Assembly: GCA_907163375.1 (NCBI GenBank)
Contig: CAJQUW010012704.1
Location: 496,001 to 560,000, forward strand
Source: Prostheceraeus crozeri
Taxonomy: Eukaryota; Platyhelminthes; Polycladida; Euryleptidae
DNA: 64,000 bases
Reading direction: 5' to 3'
Shown: in pieces, positions 34,112 through 44,600 of the stretch
Numbering within the stretch: the stretch's first letter is position 1
Layout of the letters: every line of letters begins with the position of its first letter
The notes under the pieces: model-generated
What the model was told of the DNA's origin: nothing
The model's input: the letters and a program-made list of their open reading frames with translations, nothing else
Database searches by the model: none
Position numbers and translations under genes: made by a program

Positions 34112-35383
34112 TTAAGTCCAAGCTTCTTTGCGCTCATTTTCGCCATCAATTCGAACTGTGATTGGCTCCCGAATTTCAGGTATGGTAGAATCACACAGCT
34201 TTTTCCTGTGTTTTTTCTCCCACCGTTCAAGGGCTTTTCGAAAACCACAATTGATACAAACTGATGCTCGGCGAAGTTTGACAAGTGCAAAGGCTTCTTT
34301 AAAGTTCATTTCGCAGTACTTTATCAGGTACTGAATTGCCACTAGTGCGCATCGTGAGTTTCCATCGTAACTGCAAATTAAAATACGCTTTTTGGATGTA
34401 CATGCAGCATGAATGAATGTGTTGATATCATCAAAATACGGTTCCACAATCTCAGTTTCTGAATTATCTATTTCGAGGTAGAATTTCGGTCTACAGTGAC
34501 GCTTCAAAGGGCAGTTGCATGGTGTATTAATCTTGCGATGTCTAGGAACATTTTCGGGATGAACATTGCTTACATCGAGTACACGCTCAATGTCAAATCG
34601 GCAAAGAAGGGCTTCATTGTAAATCGCCTCAACGGATCCAATATATATGTAATTCGTTATCTTGCTGATATATCGAGAAAAATGTTGATAGGCTTTAGCA
34701 GGAAGCAAACTGATACTTTGTCGTCTCTCAATGCCATGAAATTCCGAGTCTTTATATTCGGTTTTATCTGAATCATGAAGGTTAGGCGAACTTGCTGATT
34801 GTTCTCTTTCGCTCTGACGAATAACTTCGAATCTCTTCGGTTTTGAAGATTTAACAGATATATCAGGTACATTCAGCTGATTGCATGAAATTTCCACGTA
34901 TAAATTCGTTGGCGAGTAGTTTGCAGGTTGACGAGGCTCTTGTGGACTATCTGTTCTAGATTTCTTCAGCCTCGAATTATCAGAGTGAACAATACGCAGA
35001 GGTGGATGAGAGCGCACAGAGTCAGTAGTTGTCGTAGGAAGAGAAATACTTGATGTACGAAACGGATCTCTGCCAATTTCGTTATACGAAGGAGACGAAG
35101 CACTGAGTTGTCGAGTTGGTGATCCGGAATTTGGATCATCTGTTGTAGGGCTGGTTGAATGAGATCGAAAACCACTAAGCAAAGATAGGCCACGCGTGAG
35201 CCTCCTCAGACCTGATCGCGATCGCCGTTGTTCAATTTGATAATTTGGTGAAGGTAGATCCTCTTCATATGCTCCGAAGGATGCTGTAGTTATTTCCAAA
35301 CTTTGTCCTCGTGTCATTCGAGCAAGGCGAGATGTTGATTTATTTGTCCTTTGATTCATCATGAAAACATTGCATTCAGGCAC
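34112..35383 (-). CDS. Single-exon dual-specificity-phosphatase-like protein, predicted pseudophosphatase
   Basis: An uninterrupted 423-codon frame. Residues 1-230 are Ser/Thr/Pro/Arg-rich and probably disordered; RMTRGQSL (22-29) and RLTRGLSL (61-68) are near repeats and RRQS (220-223) is a basophilic-kinase-like site. Residues about 238-392 form a dual-specificity-phosphatase domain (ISKITNYIYIGS, FDIERVLDVSNVHP, YLEIDNSE with the general-acid Asp position kept, then EPYFDDINTFIHAA). The signature that should read HCxxGxSR reads CSYDGNSR: aligned on GxSR, His is Cys337 and the catalytic Cys is Ser338. The protein therefore probably lacks phosphatase activity and may bind phosphoproteins, as in STYX-type members. 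The lack of introns could mean a retrogene, but no poly(A) tract or target duplication is visible. The first ATG is chosen; Met8, Met9 or Met22 are possible. Confidence 0.8.
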   Translation of the reverse strand: MPECNVFMMNQRTNKSTSRLARMTRGQSLEITTASFGAYEEDLPSPNYQIEQRRSRSGLRRLTRGLSLLSGFRSHSTSPTTDDPNSGSPTRQLSASSPSYNEIGRDPFRTSSISLPTTTTDSVRSHPPLRIVHSDNSRLKKSRTDSPQEPRQPANYSPTNLYVEISCNQLNVPDISVKSSKPKRFEVIRQSEREQSASSPNLHDSDKTEYKDSEFHGIERRQSISLLPAKAYQHFSRYISKITNYIYIGSVEAIYNEALLCRFDIERVLDVSNVHPENVPRHRKINTPCNCPLKRHCRPKFYLEIDNSETEIVEPYFDDINTFIHAACTSKKRILICSYDGNSRCALVAIQYLIKYCEMNFKEAFALVKLRRASVCINCGFRKALERWEKKHRKKLCDSTIPEIREPITVRIDGENERKEAWT

Positions 35384-38231
35384 GAGACAAATGAGTAGAG
35401 TACAAGTTATAGACGCAGAACAACACCGAATAAAAAATAGCTGATATTGATGCTTCCTTATGAATTCTTGCGTACATGTGTTTCTTGGCGCTTCGCCACG
35501 TAAGCGGAATAATTGAAGGCTGCAATCATCTATTCGTTGATATCACTATTTACAGCAGTTGTGTTGTCATAGAAACAAAGCAGCTTGACGGAGATGCGCT
35601 AATATACCGTTAATCTTTGCAGCAACCGATGTTCATGAGGAAATTTAGTTGTGACATTATTTATGAATTCATACTCGTTTAGCATCTAATCGATCAATTC
35701 TTTGATCGCTTCTGCTTCATCAAATAATGGTGTGCGTACATTATGTAACACATGTTACCAACCTCCGTGTAGAGCAAGCGGAGATAGGTGTGTGAAGTAA
35801 GGGAGCTATGGCCAAAGAATTCAACCATGGGATATGTAATTTGCAGTGACTTTCAAGGTTAGACGTTCAGCTAGATTTTAGATGAAAATAGAATAGGGTA
35901 ATAGATTGTTGCTTTATGATCATGTAAAAATGACTGTCATATCGATGGAAGAAACTTAACAATGAAAATTGGTTTTGTTAATTTAAAATTTAAAAGGATT
36001 TTAAATGTAAAATTGCGAGCATTCTGCTTCCTTAAAAGTGCTACTTAATTTCTTCTCGTTGATTATCACTCAGGACCAATCTGAATAGCATTTTGAGGTT
36101 GTTGATACTTGATAGTGTCTACAAGGCATGATATTTCGTAACTAGGAATGCCAGGAAAAGAGAGAACTTATCAAAAATAACGAGGAATCCTACAAAGATT
36201 AAAACTATTTTCTTACCGGAACTGTAACCGACTGTAGTCACTTGAATTAATATGATTTTTTAAAAATCGTGTAGTGAATTTATATTTTCATCATTGTTTG
36301 ATTTGTGCCATACTTTGCTGACTCCATTTGAGCTGTACAGATTGCTATCCATGTTCGGTATGACAGACAACACGGCAGTAGCATATTCGTAGCAGCAGCA
36401 GCATCTCAATGCTTAATTGTTCATACTAAACTGATCTACTAATTTTTAAGATCGCAATCACAGTGCATAACTCAGGTTCATATTTTGGATAAGTTTTTCT
36501 GTCATGATGCATCTAATAAACGCTGATTAAAATGATATTGGCAAAGTCCGTTTGAAGGAAGTCAAAACATGCGACTAGCTTCGTATCTGTCAAATTCTCC
36601 AGCCTTCCACATTTGGTGCTATAATTATTTGTTCCTATCGATTGTCAAAGGATCATTCAAGTTTCAAGCTGAAGTGTTTGATTAATCCTCCATCACTCAC
36701 CGAAGTAGGCTTCGGTCTACTAACTTATGCGGGATAATATGGTGCAAGGTTTAATGGAAGGACTAGTAATCGGATTAGCCTACAAGGATAGATCATAAAT
36801 GTCAGAAAATATGCAATAAATACAACGGAAAAATAATAGTATCCTACGTGTATATCAAGACAATTTCCGAAATTGAAACAACTTGAGCACTGAGAAAATC
36901 TTAAAAATATCTTCTCTTGAATACTCGCCGATCATCTACTGAGCATATAAATGATTGAATTGGTTGTGGTGTGTGTACATAAAAAGCCTCCAGGAAATTT
37001 TTTAATTTCATAATTGAATCATAAACTCGTACGTGGCAATCATTTCATTCCGAGTTTAGAAATGTTAGAGCAAGTTGTTTACGGTAGAATGTTTAACAAT
37101 AAATATCATGGTGGTATTATATCAATAATTATATTAACTATTAGCCTACAATAGGCCTATTTTATCTCATACTTTTCGCGAGACTTGATAGGCTGCGTGG
37201 CAACTTTTTTGTTTCATGAATTACTTAATGATCTTATTACACATCATGCTAGCACTATGTGCTTCCCCATCTATGTCATTTTGATTCTCTTTGAAAAATA
37301 TATCTTTTCCATGTTCATGTCGTCCATTTGGGCAATACATAGGATTTCAAATCATTATTGTGGATTGTATTTCTTAGAAAAGTTGTTGCGTTCTAAAAAT
37401 AGCCAGCAATTTTGTACAATATGACGGATGCACGCCGACTGGTCAACTGGCCGAAGTGGCCGACTGGTCAACACTTTCCTTGCGTGTAAGTTTATCAGGT
37501 ATGTCGTCGACTCCTCCCACATTATTATGGTAAACTACACGAATATGACTTTCACATATCTGTTACAGCAAATAGGTAACAATGCACATTATAATTAAGG
37601 CCTAGGTACTGAGGCTCTGAGTTATGATAATTTATTGATTGGTTTCCCTCGGTTTCTTCAACAACCTGATGATGCTCTATTGAAATCTAATCTGTAATGA
37701 ATCTTTCTTGTCTGGCTACCATTTTTTGCAATTCAAGAGCTATTATCGAAAAATCCAAAATTCAATCACGACATTGCAATCCCCAAAATGAGCAGAATTT
37801 GAATTTCAAACTATCAAGTTTAATATTCTCAAACTTGATAGTCAATATAGATGTTTAATATCTCTCGTACACAGTTATCCTACAAAATTTACCATACGGT
37901 GTACTAAATGAAGATCATAACTTGCCAAATTTCGATTTGATCAAGGTGTCATGCATCCACCCTGTGATTCAGTCACGTCTCTAAACTACAGATATTAGGA
38001 TATTTGGGAACATTGAAAGTGTGTTAGATGGTTTGAGCTGTATCATCAAGAAATAGACTCCAGATGTGCGTCGTTTATGACAATTTGATGCTGATGCCGA
38101 GGTACGATGATTGCAGATGAATGGGAAACTTGTGAAAAATGAGTGCTGCCTCTACCGGCCAAATCCACCGTGGCACTTTTTACAAAATCTTTTCTGATGC
38201 CCTGATGAAGTCATGTGCAAAATCTCATGTT
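35384..38231. other. Spacer, upstream region of the phosphatase-like gene
   Basis: AT-rich spacer that should contain the promoter of the minus-strand gene starting at 35383. Nothing specific was recognised beyond a tiny repeat of GCCGACTGGTCAA near 37432-37470 and a small hairpin near 37809-37843. Confidence 0.35.
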
Positions 38232-38344
38232 ATTTGTTGTTGTTTGTAAGTTGAAATTATTGGAATAATGTTATTTTCAATTTTACTGTAAAACTGAAAA
38301 ATAACATTATTTCAATAATTTCAACTTACAAACAACAACAAATG
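38232..38344. repeat. Hairpin with about 46-bp arms
   Basis: ATTTGTTGTTGTTTGTAAG...AATGTTATTTT is mirrored by AAAATAACATT...CTTACAAACAACAACAAAT across a spacer of about 20 bases. The arms are nearly perfect complements. Confidence 0.7.
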
Positions 38345-38450
38345 ATATCAAAGTTTTTCTTTACAAAATCAATGGAAATAACAGATCTCATGTTGCTTTT
38401 ACAAAATGTGTGGTTTCACCCTGATCCGTTCTCTTTTCAAATTCCATGTA

Positions 38451-39101
38451 GCCGAAAGTGAGACTTTCACAGAATGATGCACACCCAATGCTAACTACGA
38501 ATATGCACGTCTGCCGAGTTCTAGTGAGTTCCTTTTCTTTTCAGACACGATCAAAGAAAAACACATGTAAATCCAATGGGACGCAGATTGCAGTTTTCAG
38601 TTAAAATAAAATTTTCTATGTTTTCGCTTATTGCGATAAAACTACTATATCTAGAGCCACAATTTTTGACATGGATTGTCTTCAGATCATTTCCTATTAT
38701 GTGCATGTGTTATTATCATATTTCTGATCGACAATGCATGGGAGAATTTGGCTGAATGTGTGTTAAATTGCTCAAAATGATTGTGTTTGTCGACATTAGG
38801 AGGCTTCCCAAATTTGGATGTGTTTAGCTTCATAGACAGGGTTGCATGAACATGATAGGAAATGACCTGAAGACATTCCATGTCAAAAATTGCGGCTCTA
38901 GATATAGTAGTTTTATCGCAATAAGCGAAAACATAGAAAATTTTATTTTAACTGAAAACTGCAATCTGCGTCCCATTGGATTTACATGTGTTTTTCTTTG
39001 ATCGTGTCTGAAAAGAAAAGGAACTCACTAGAACTCGGCAGACGTGCATATTCGTAGTGAGCATTGGGTGTGCATCATTCTGTGAAAGTCTCACTTTCGG
39101 C
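38451..39101. repeat. Foldback element with 247-bp inverted arms
   Basis: Bases 38451-38697 and 38855-39101 are inverted copies of equal length (247 bp) with few mismatches, around a 157-bp spacer. The ends read GCCGAAAGTGAGACTTTCAC inwards. No flanking duplication was found and no protein is encoded. It stands about 100 bp from another hairpin (38232-38344). Confidence 0.7.
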
Positions 39102-39862
39102 CTCGGTCCCTGCAGAAACTCGTTCTGGCTGCCGGACTATCTGTTCAACATGTTTAATGTAACTTATGTAGATGCTGACTAAATTAATTCAGAAATTTCA
39201 TACTACTTAAATGAAAAGCAATAGCAGTACGCAATTTCGCTATCATAGATAAGGTCCCAATAATAAACAATTGACTTGTACGAAGGAAATGATTTTCAAA
39301 TCAGAATTCCTTTCTATATACGAGTGTAACCATGAAAACTAATGACATGATAATTTAAGTTATCATGGACGATACGATCTTAGGTGGCCTACTGGGAATC
39401 ACACGGGCACGCCACACTTGCCCACGCTGCTACAGCGTCTCTTCAGCAATTCATTTTTAATGCTTCGGAAAACTACGGTTTTCATGTACCGCGTTGATTT
39501 CCTCTTCAATTTGGCTAATTATTTGGGCTCCCTGGGGATGACGCAACGTTGTCCCCACAGATGCGGATGATGCAAAAGGCTGTCACTCGTCATTAATGGG
39601 ATAAGAAATAGTCAAATATTTTTTTCAGAGCAAGAAAAATTGTGACTATGCTTTGAAGAAATGATCCTTTAGTCGCTCAGTAAGCGCGGTTTTACATGTA
39701 GCTTACTTAAGAATAATGGCGACAAACTAGCTCAATTTAGCAATGAATTGAGGTCGTTGGTCAAGGTTTACTTCAGGGATGCGGAGTCCTATCATTTTTG
39801 CTGGAGTCGGAGTCCTATCAAATGATAGCCTATAACTATAGTTATATAACTATAACTATATA

Positions 39863-39976
39863 GACAGTGACAGCTATGCACGAGAATCAATAATTTGCTT
39901 GTACTATATTTCGGGTCTATAGACCCGAAATATAGTACAAGCAAATTATTGATTCTCGTGCATAGCTGTCACTGTC
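39863..39976. repeat. 114-bp perfect palindrome
   Basis: GACAGTGACAGCTATGCACG... reads to the centre GGGTCTA|TAGACCC at 39919/39920 and back with no mismatch and no loop: 57 bp per arm. Cruciform-forming; it lies inside the hAT-type element. Confidence 0.9.
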
Positions 39977-40219
39977 TTGATGTCAAATTTTCCGTCAAAC
40001 AAAAGTACAGAGACAGCAGTGCATGCAAAGCTTGTAATAGTTGAGGGAATGAACCGTGATAGTGAAAAAAGGATTGTCTTTTCACTCGGTGATTCAGTAG
40101 AGAAGACAAGCCTTCCTAGCATCGATCACACCTACGCGCCAAAGGTCACATCAGAGACAAAAGTTAAATATTAGTTTGTTTGGGAACATTACCTCTTACC
40201 TCAACGTTAATCGTTTGTA

Positions 40220-40378
40220 ATGGCTCCTCTAAAGCGCATATTAAAATCGAAAGTGTACTCATATTTTTTGGTGAAAGATGGGAAATTTTCCTGCCTGGTG
40301 GAGACTGGAGAAAACCGTTTGAAGCACACATCAAGAAGATGGAAGCAGCCGAGTCGCATGCACATAACTGAAAGCGAC
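40220..40378 (+). pseudogene. BED-finger-like remnant of a hAT transposase
   Basis: From ATG 40220 the frame reads APLKRILKSKVYSYF, VKDGKFSC and TGENRLKH. This recalls the S.V..YF....DGK..C start and the L..H part of BED zinc fingers at hAT transposase N-termini. The second cysteine of the C-x2-C pair is missing. Its place inside a hAT element supports the reading. Confidence 0.35.
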
Positions 40379-40577
40379 ATTTGATAAACCTTCATCGAAA
40401 ATGATTGATAATTGATACAATGATCACTAAATATAGGTTCAGGTAAGCCTATATAACTATCTATGATGTAGGCCCTAGGCAACCAGTCAATTTTTCAAAA
40501 AAACTAGGCTTCATATACTTGCCACCCGGAGTCGGAGTCCTATCAAAATGATAGGACTCCGCATCCCTGGTTTACTT

Positions 40578-41484
40578 GCATCACTAAAAAGCAGTCCTAA
40601 TTTTGCTCCGGAATGATTTTTTCTCGATTTATGAACTGTGATATATTATTCAAGAAATTTGAAACATCTTGCTCATTACGTGAACTTAAGAAAATGTCTA
40701 TCACAAACTTGCAGCAAATTTTTTCCTAAAAACAGATGTCTGAAATACAAGACTTAAATTTTTCAACCTGATGTCGCATTTCTCGTTGAATTGCTTTACA
40801 ATAAAAAATCCCAATTTCATATGAAGGATGCTTTCTTTGCTTCAACTTTAGCAAATGGTAGCGAAATCAATTACACTTCTGCCGATTACAAGTTGAAATT
40901 TTTGAAATCCTACATTTTATAAAAAAATTCAGCGTCTCTCAAACCGCCTCTTCGTTTATACGAGCTTTTGTGCAAGAATGGCTCAATCATAATGGATCCA
41001 ATTTAAGAAATTATGAAATATACGTGTGGTCTTTCGATCACTGTAGATCTCAACTGATAACTTAAATGACCTTGATTGTGTTTTCAATTGAAAGGTTTTT
41101 TATGGGATGCAAAGTCGGTCTAAAGCTACATAAAGCTGCTCTCCCACCTGATCATTGATTAATAATAGAAAATGAAAGCAAATGATAGTACAGCATTATC
41201 TTAATTTAAAGAACTGGCAAAATTATCAAAATATGAACACAGAAGTCTATCATTATGACACACATGCGCTAAGAATTATGCACTAAAATATTGTTTTCAT
41301 AGAAATTTTAGAAAAAACGATCACAATCTTTGGCTACAGTTCGGATTAAATCTTTCTTAAAAAATGGCAGTTCAGATTATTGCATTCGGTGATGAAGTAA
41401 ATGCCATTGAATATTGTACCAACAAGTAAACGAATGTAGCAGGTTCATCAAAATAACAAAATATAGTTGATGCCACTGAATCAT
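40578..41484. other. 3' flank of MFSD11
   Basis: AT-rich DNA downstream of the MFSD11 stop codon; it should contain its 3' untranslated region. No repeat or other gene was recognised. Confidence 0.35.
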
Positions 41485-41649
41485 TTATTCAACTTGAATC
41501 GGGTGATAGTTTTCTGGGTCAGTGTCAGGCATCCATTCAGCTGCAATGTAACACACGACACCAGCTGTGCCGAATACAACTAGAATCAATAATTGCCACT
41601 GTAGAATCAAATGTTGACTGTAGAAAAATCCGATAGCTGCACATAATGA
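41485..41649 (-). CDS. MFSD11: MFSD11 terminal exon
   Basis: 54 codons plus TAA (41487-41485). SLCAAIGFFYSQHLILQWQL followed by the last membrane helix and an acidic tail ending PENYHPIQVE. Confidence 0.9.
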   Translation of the reverse strand, partial: SLCAAIGFFYSQHLILQWQLLILVVFGTAGVVCYIAAEWMPDTDPENYHPIQVE

Positions 41650-44600
41650 CTGCAAGAAAGAAAAGGAAGTACTAAATTTAACTTATTCCAACAATGTTGT
41701 CATTGATCGCATGTTTTTCATATTACATGAGTTACATATGTTTCGTCAAGTCATATTTATTGTAACAATGCATGCCAGTATTTAAAAATTGCAATTCTAA
41801 ACGACGCTATAATCAGACCGATTCTAGGAGTACTGAATTCGACTGTGTGGGAGCCTGCAGGGTACACTCTCACAAGCTTAATTGCAATTAATTGCATACT
41901 GAGATTGCTCTACTGCTCCGTCTTTCACAGATCTTCAATTCACTTTTAGCGCATCGGTCAAAATGGTAATTGCATCTAGAATGAATATACAGTGGAAATC
42001 ATAAACACTTGCCTGCTTTTATCACAAACTCAGAATCCGCCTTAAAAAACGGATTTGTGATAAATGAGGATGTTCCCTCAATATAGAAAAATCTAAAAAT
42101 TCAGTTATCAAAGAGGAACGTGAATAAGCTCTCTTCTTCTCAGCTTCATTTGAACAACTGGAGAACGAACTTTCTTCCGCATTCTAACAAATCGCTATCT
42201 ATTTTCACTGACCGATCGTAATTCTAGATACAATGTAAATAAATCCACCAAGATATGTTCACTGCTCAGTCATTGAAAAAAGCATATGGAGACGATGTTA
42301 AGCCTAAAGATGGAGTCTGTCATTCTTTAGGAGTCCAACTCTGCATTCCTGCTACCGGGTGCTTCATCCAAAATACTCAATTTTTAGGTTAACATCTCTT
42401 AATACCCAAGAAAGAAAACAATTTGTGATTTATAAATTGTCGATAGGTCATTCTAATTTGATACGAAATTTGATTCCACAGTGTGTTATTAAAAAAATGA
42501 AGCTTTTACGTCACTACCCCCTTTTTTGGGGGCTTGGACGATGCTGACACAGTCTGACTTTTTCTGCAACATTGTTGTACTTTCAGTTCGGATGCCCTTC
42601 CTGACGACTTCCAATGACACTTTCGGGCTCGACCTCTGGAACAGAAAATCGCTAGGCCAAGCACTTAACCACTGTGCCACGGAGACCGACTCCACAGTAT
42701 GTTATTTAGTACTTAAAATTTGAAAATAAGAAAATGCTTCCGATTGCAACTTTGAAAATGACAATTCCAGCCCTTTTCAGAACGTACGAATACAAAATTT
42801 TCACGTTGGTGCTGATGCACTGTATATTGTCAGCCTTAGGCAGTCAACATACTTTGAGATCTGTCAAATAGTTGACACATCGCTGTCAGGCAATTAAGTT
42901 TAATAGCACTCGCTTTCGATTTGCATCAATTTCTAGATGACCTTTTGAACACAGTCGAGTGTTCAAAATTTATCACTGACCATGTGACCATTAGAGGATC
43001 TGTATGAAATCTGGCGCATGCACAGTTTCATGAAATGGCCACGCATGTTATGGTGCTTGCCACGCACGGTTTCAATTACTGCAGCTTTCCGTGGCTATAT
43101 TTGACCAGATTTTTTGGAAATCGTAAAGGCTTGTTACTTCAATGGTTTAGTTGGAATATTAATTATCTTATTAATTCACAGAGATAGTGAGACTATTGGT
43201 AGCGGGGAGGGGGTAGTTGCGAAATTAAAGACTCAATGCTTAATCATATTATTAAGTGACTTAAATAACTTGTTTCAGGCAGTCCGAACTCAGCATGTGC
43301 TGAGACAGGACTGGTGTAGTCGGGTCCAAAGGGCCACATTGTTCGGCTACCAATCAACGACTGACGCAGGATTGCTGCTTCATAAAGATGAAATATAAGT
43401 GTACATGCTTTACGACTATCATCTATATGTAAGCGTGAATGTACGGCAAAAGCGAATAATCACCTGAGCATGTATTTCCATCTTTATGAAGTGTCAATCA
43501 TGAGGTGGTAGGATAGTTACCGGAACGTACATATCAAATGCGAAATTATAGACAGAAAATATCAACTCAGTGATCAAGGGGCTGAAATTTTCATACGCAT
43601 GGATTCATACTTCATTCGGAGATATTTCTTCGTTGTAGCCATAAATTCACGCTTGCATCTTCTCCTACTGTACTAATCAAGTGGTCCTTTTATTACATGT
43701 AGTTCAGCTTATCAACAGGCTTTAGTTTTGTTATTGTGGTTTACATATACATGTACATGTACACCTAATCTATTTATTTGAAATCAGTAGCCGTGATTAA
43801 TCGTACACACTCATGAATTCAGAAATTAAGTAATAAGTCTTGAAAATATTGGTATAGGTATGTAAATATTGTCAAAATTTTGACCAATGTATGCATGTTT
43901 CACATCGACTATGAATGCATTGAAATATCGGCTTGATTAGGCCGTAAAAAGGAATAATCCAACAAATGTTAGTATAGCATGCATCAAATAAAATGCAAAA
44001 ACAAACATCAGATTTTTAAAATACGCACACCCAACGGGAATGCAGCAACTGGGAATATTGGTAAATTCCATGTTGAATTTAACTATCGATCAATTAAGGA
44101 TTCATTTATATTACAGTTTTATCCAAATGTAGTTGAAATGCGATCAAAAACTTACAACACAGAAGACAGAGAGCTTGATTTTTAGCTTCCAAAAATTGAC
44201 GTCAATTTTTCATTTAGCCCAATTTCCTTTAAACTGTGCTAACACTTGCTAGCATTTAAGTGCCCTTTCCATTCCCCTTTCATGGCTGACGTCAGTTGTG
44301 AATAACCCCAGTTCTGAAAATGCTTCGATCAAATTATGAAAATTAGTGACCAGAACATTCTAAGTAGAGAATCCGATTCCGAACTGCGACAAAATTGCAG
44401 TGGATTTCTAAACAGAATGACCGGATTCGTGAACGCTATGACAACTAAGGGAGGCGTCATTTGAGTTTACCGTGTAAAATCGGAAGAATCATTAAGGTAA
44501 CTGTTATAAGGTAATTTTGATTTACGTTACGCGAATTCAATGAAGAAAGTATCAACCAATGCATTTTCGTTCAAATGAGCAGTGAAAATCAGAGATTTAC

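Larger units (their letters stand above)
39774..40569. mobile_element. hAT-type element, 8-bp target duplication, internal palindrome
   Basis: Flanked by a perfect 8-bp duplication GTTTACTT (39766-39773 and 40570-40577). Both ends read CAGGGATGCGGAGTCCTATC inwards, the CAGGG start typical of hAT elements. A further GGAGTCGGAGTCCTATCA follows in subterminal position on both sides. The 796-bp element contains a 114-bp perfect palindrome (39863-39976) and a short frame resembling a BED zinc finger (40220-40378). It is non-autonomous. Confidence 0.8.

Noticed and set aside
34496-34771. Plus-strand open frame over the phosphatase-like gene
   Set aside because: Antisense shadow of the 423-codon frame, which has a clear domain.
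42600-42691. tRNA gene on the minus strand
   Set aside because: The tRNA-like head is followed by a SINE body and flanked by a 15-bp target duplication.
43114-43398. 94-codon plus-strand open frame in an MFSD11 intron
   Set aside because: No domain or splice support, and no similarity to known repeats.
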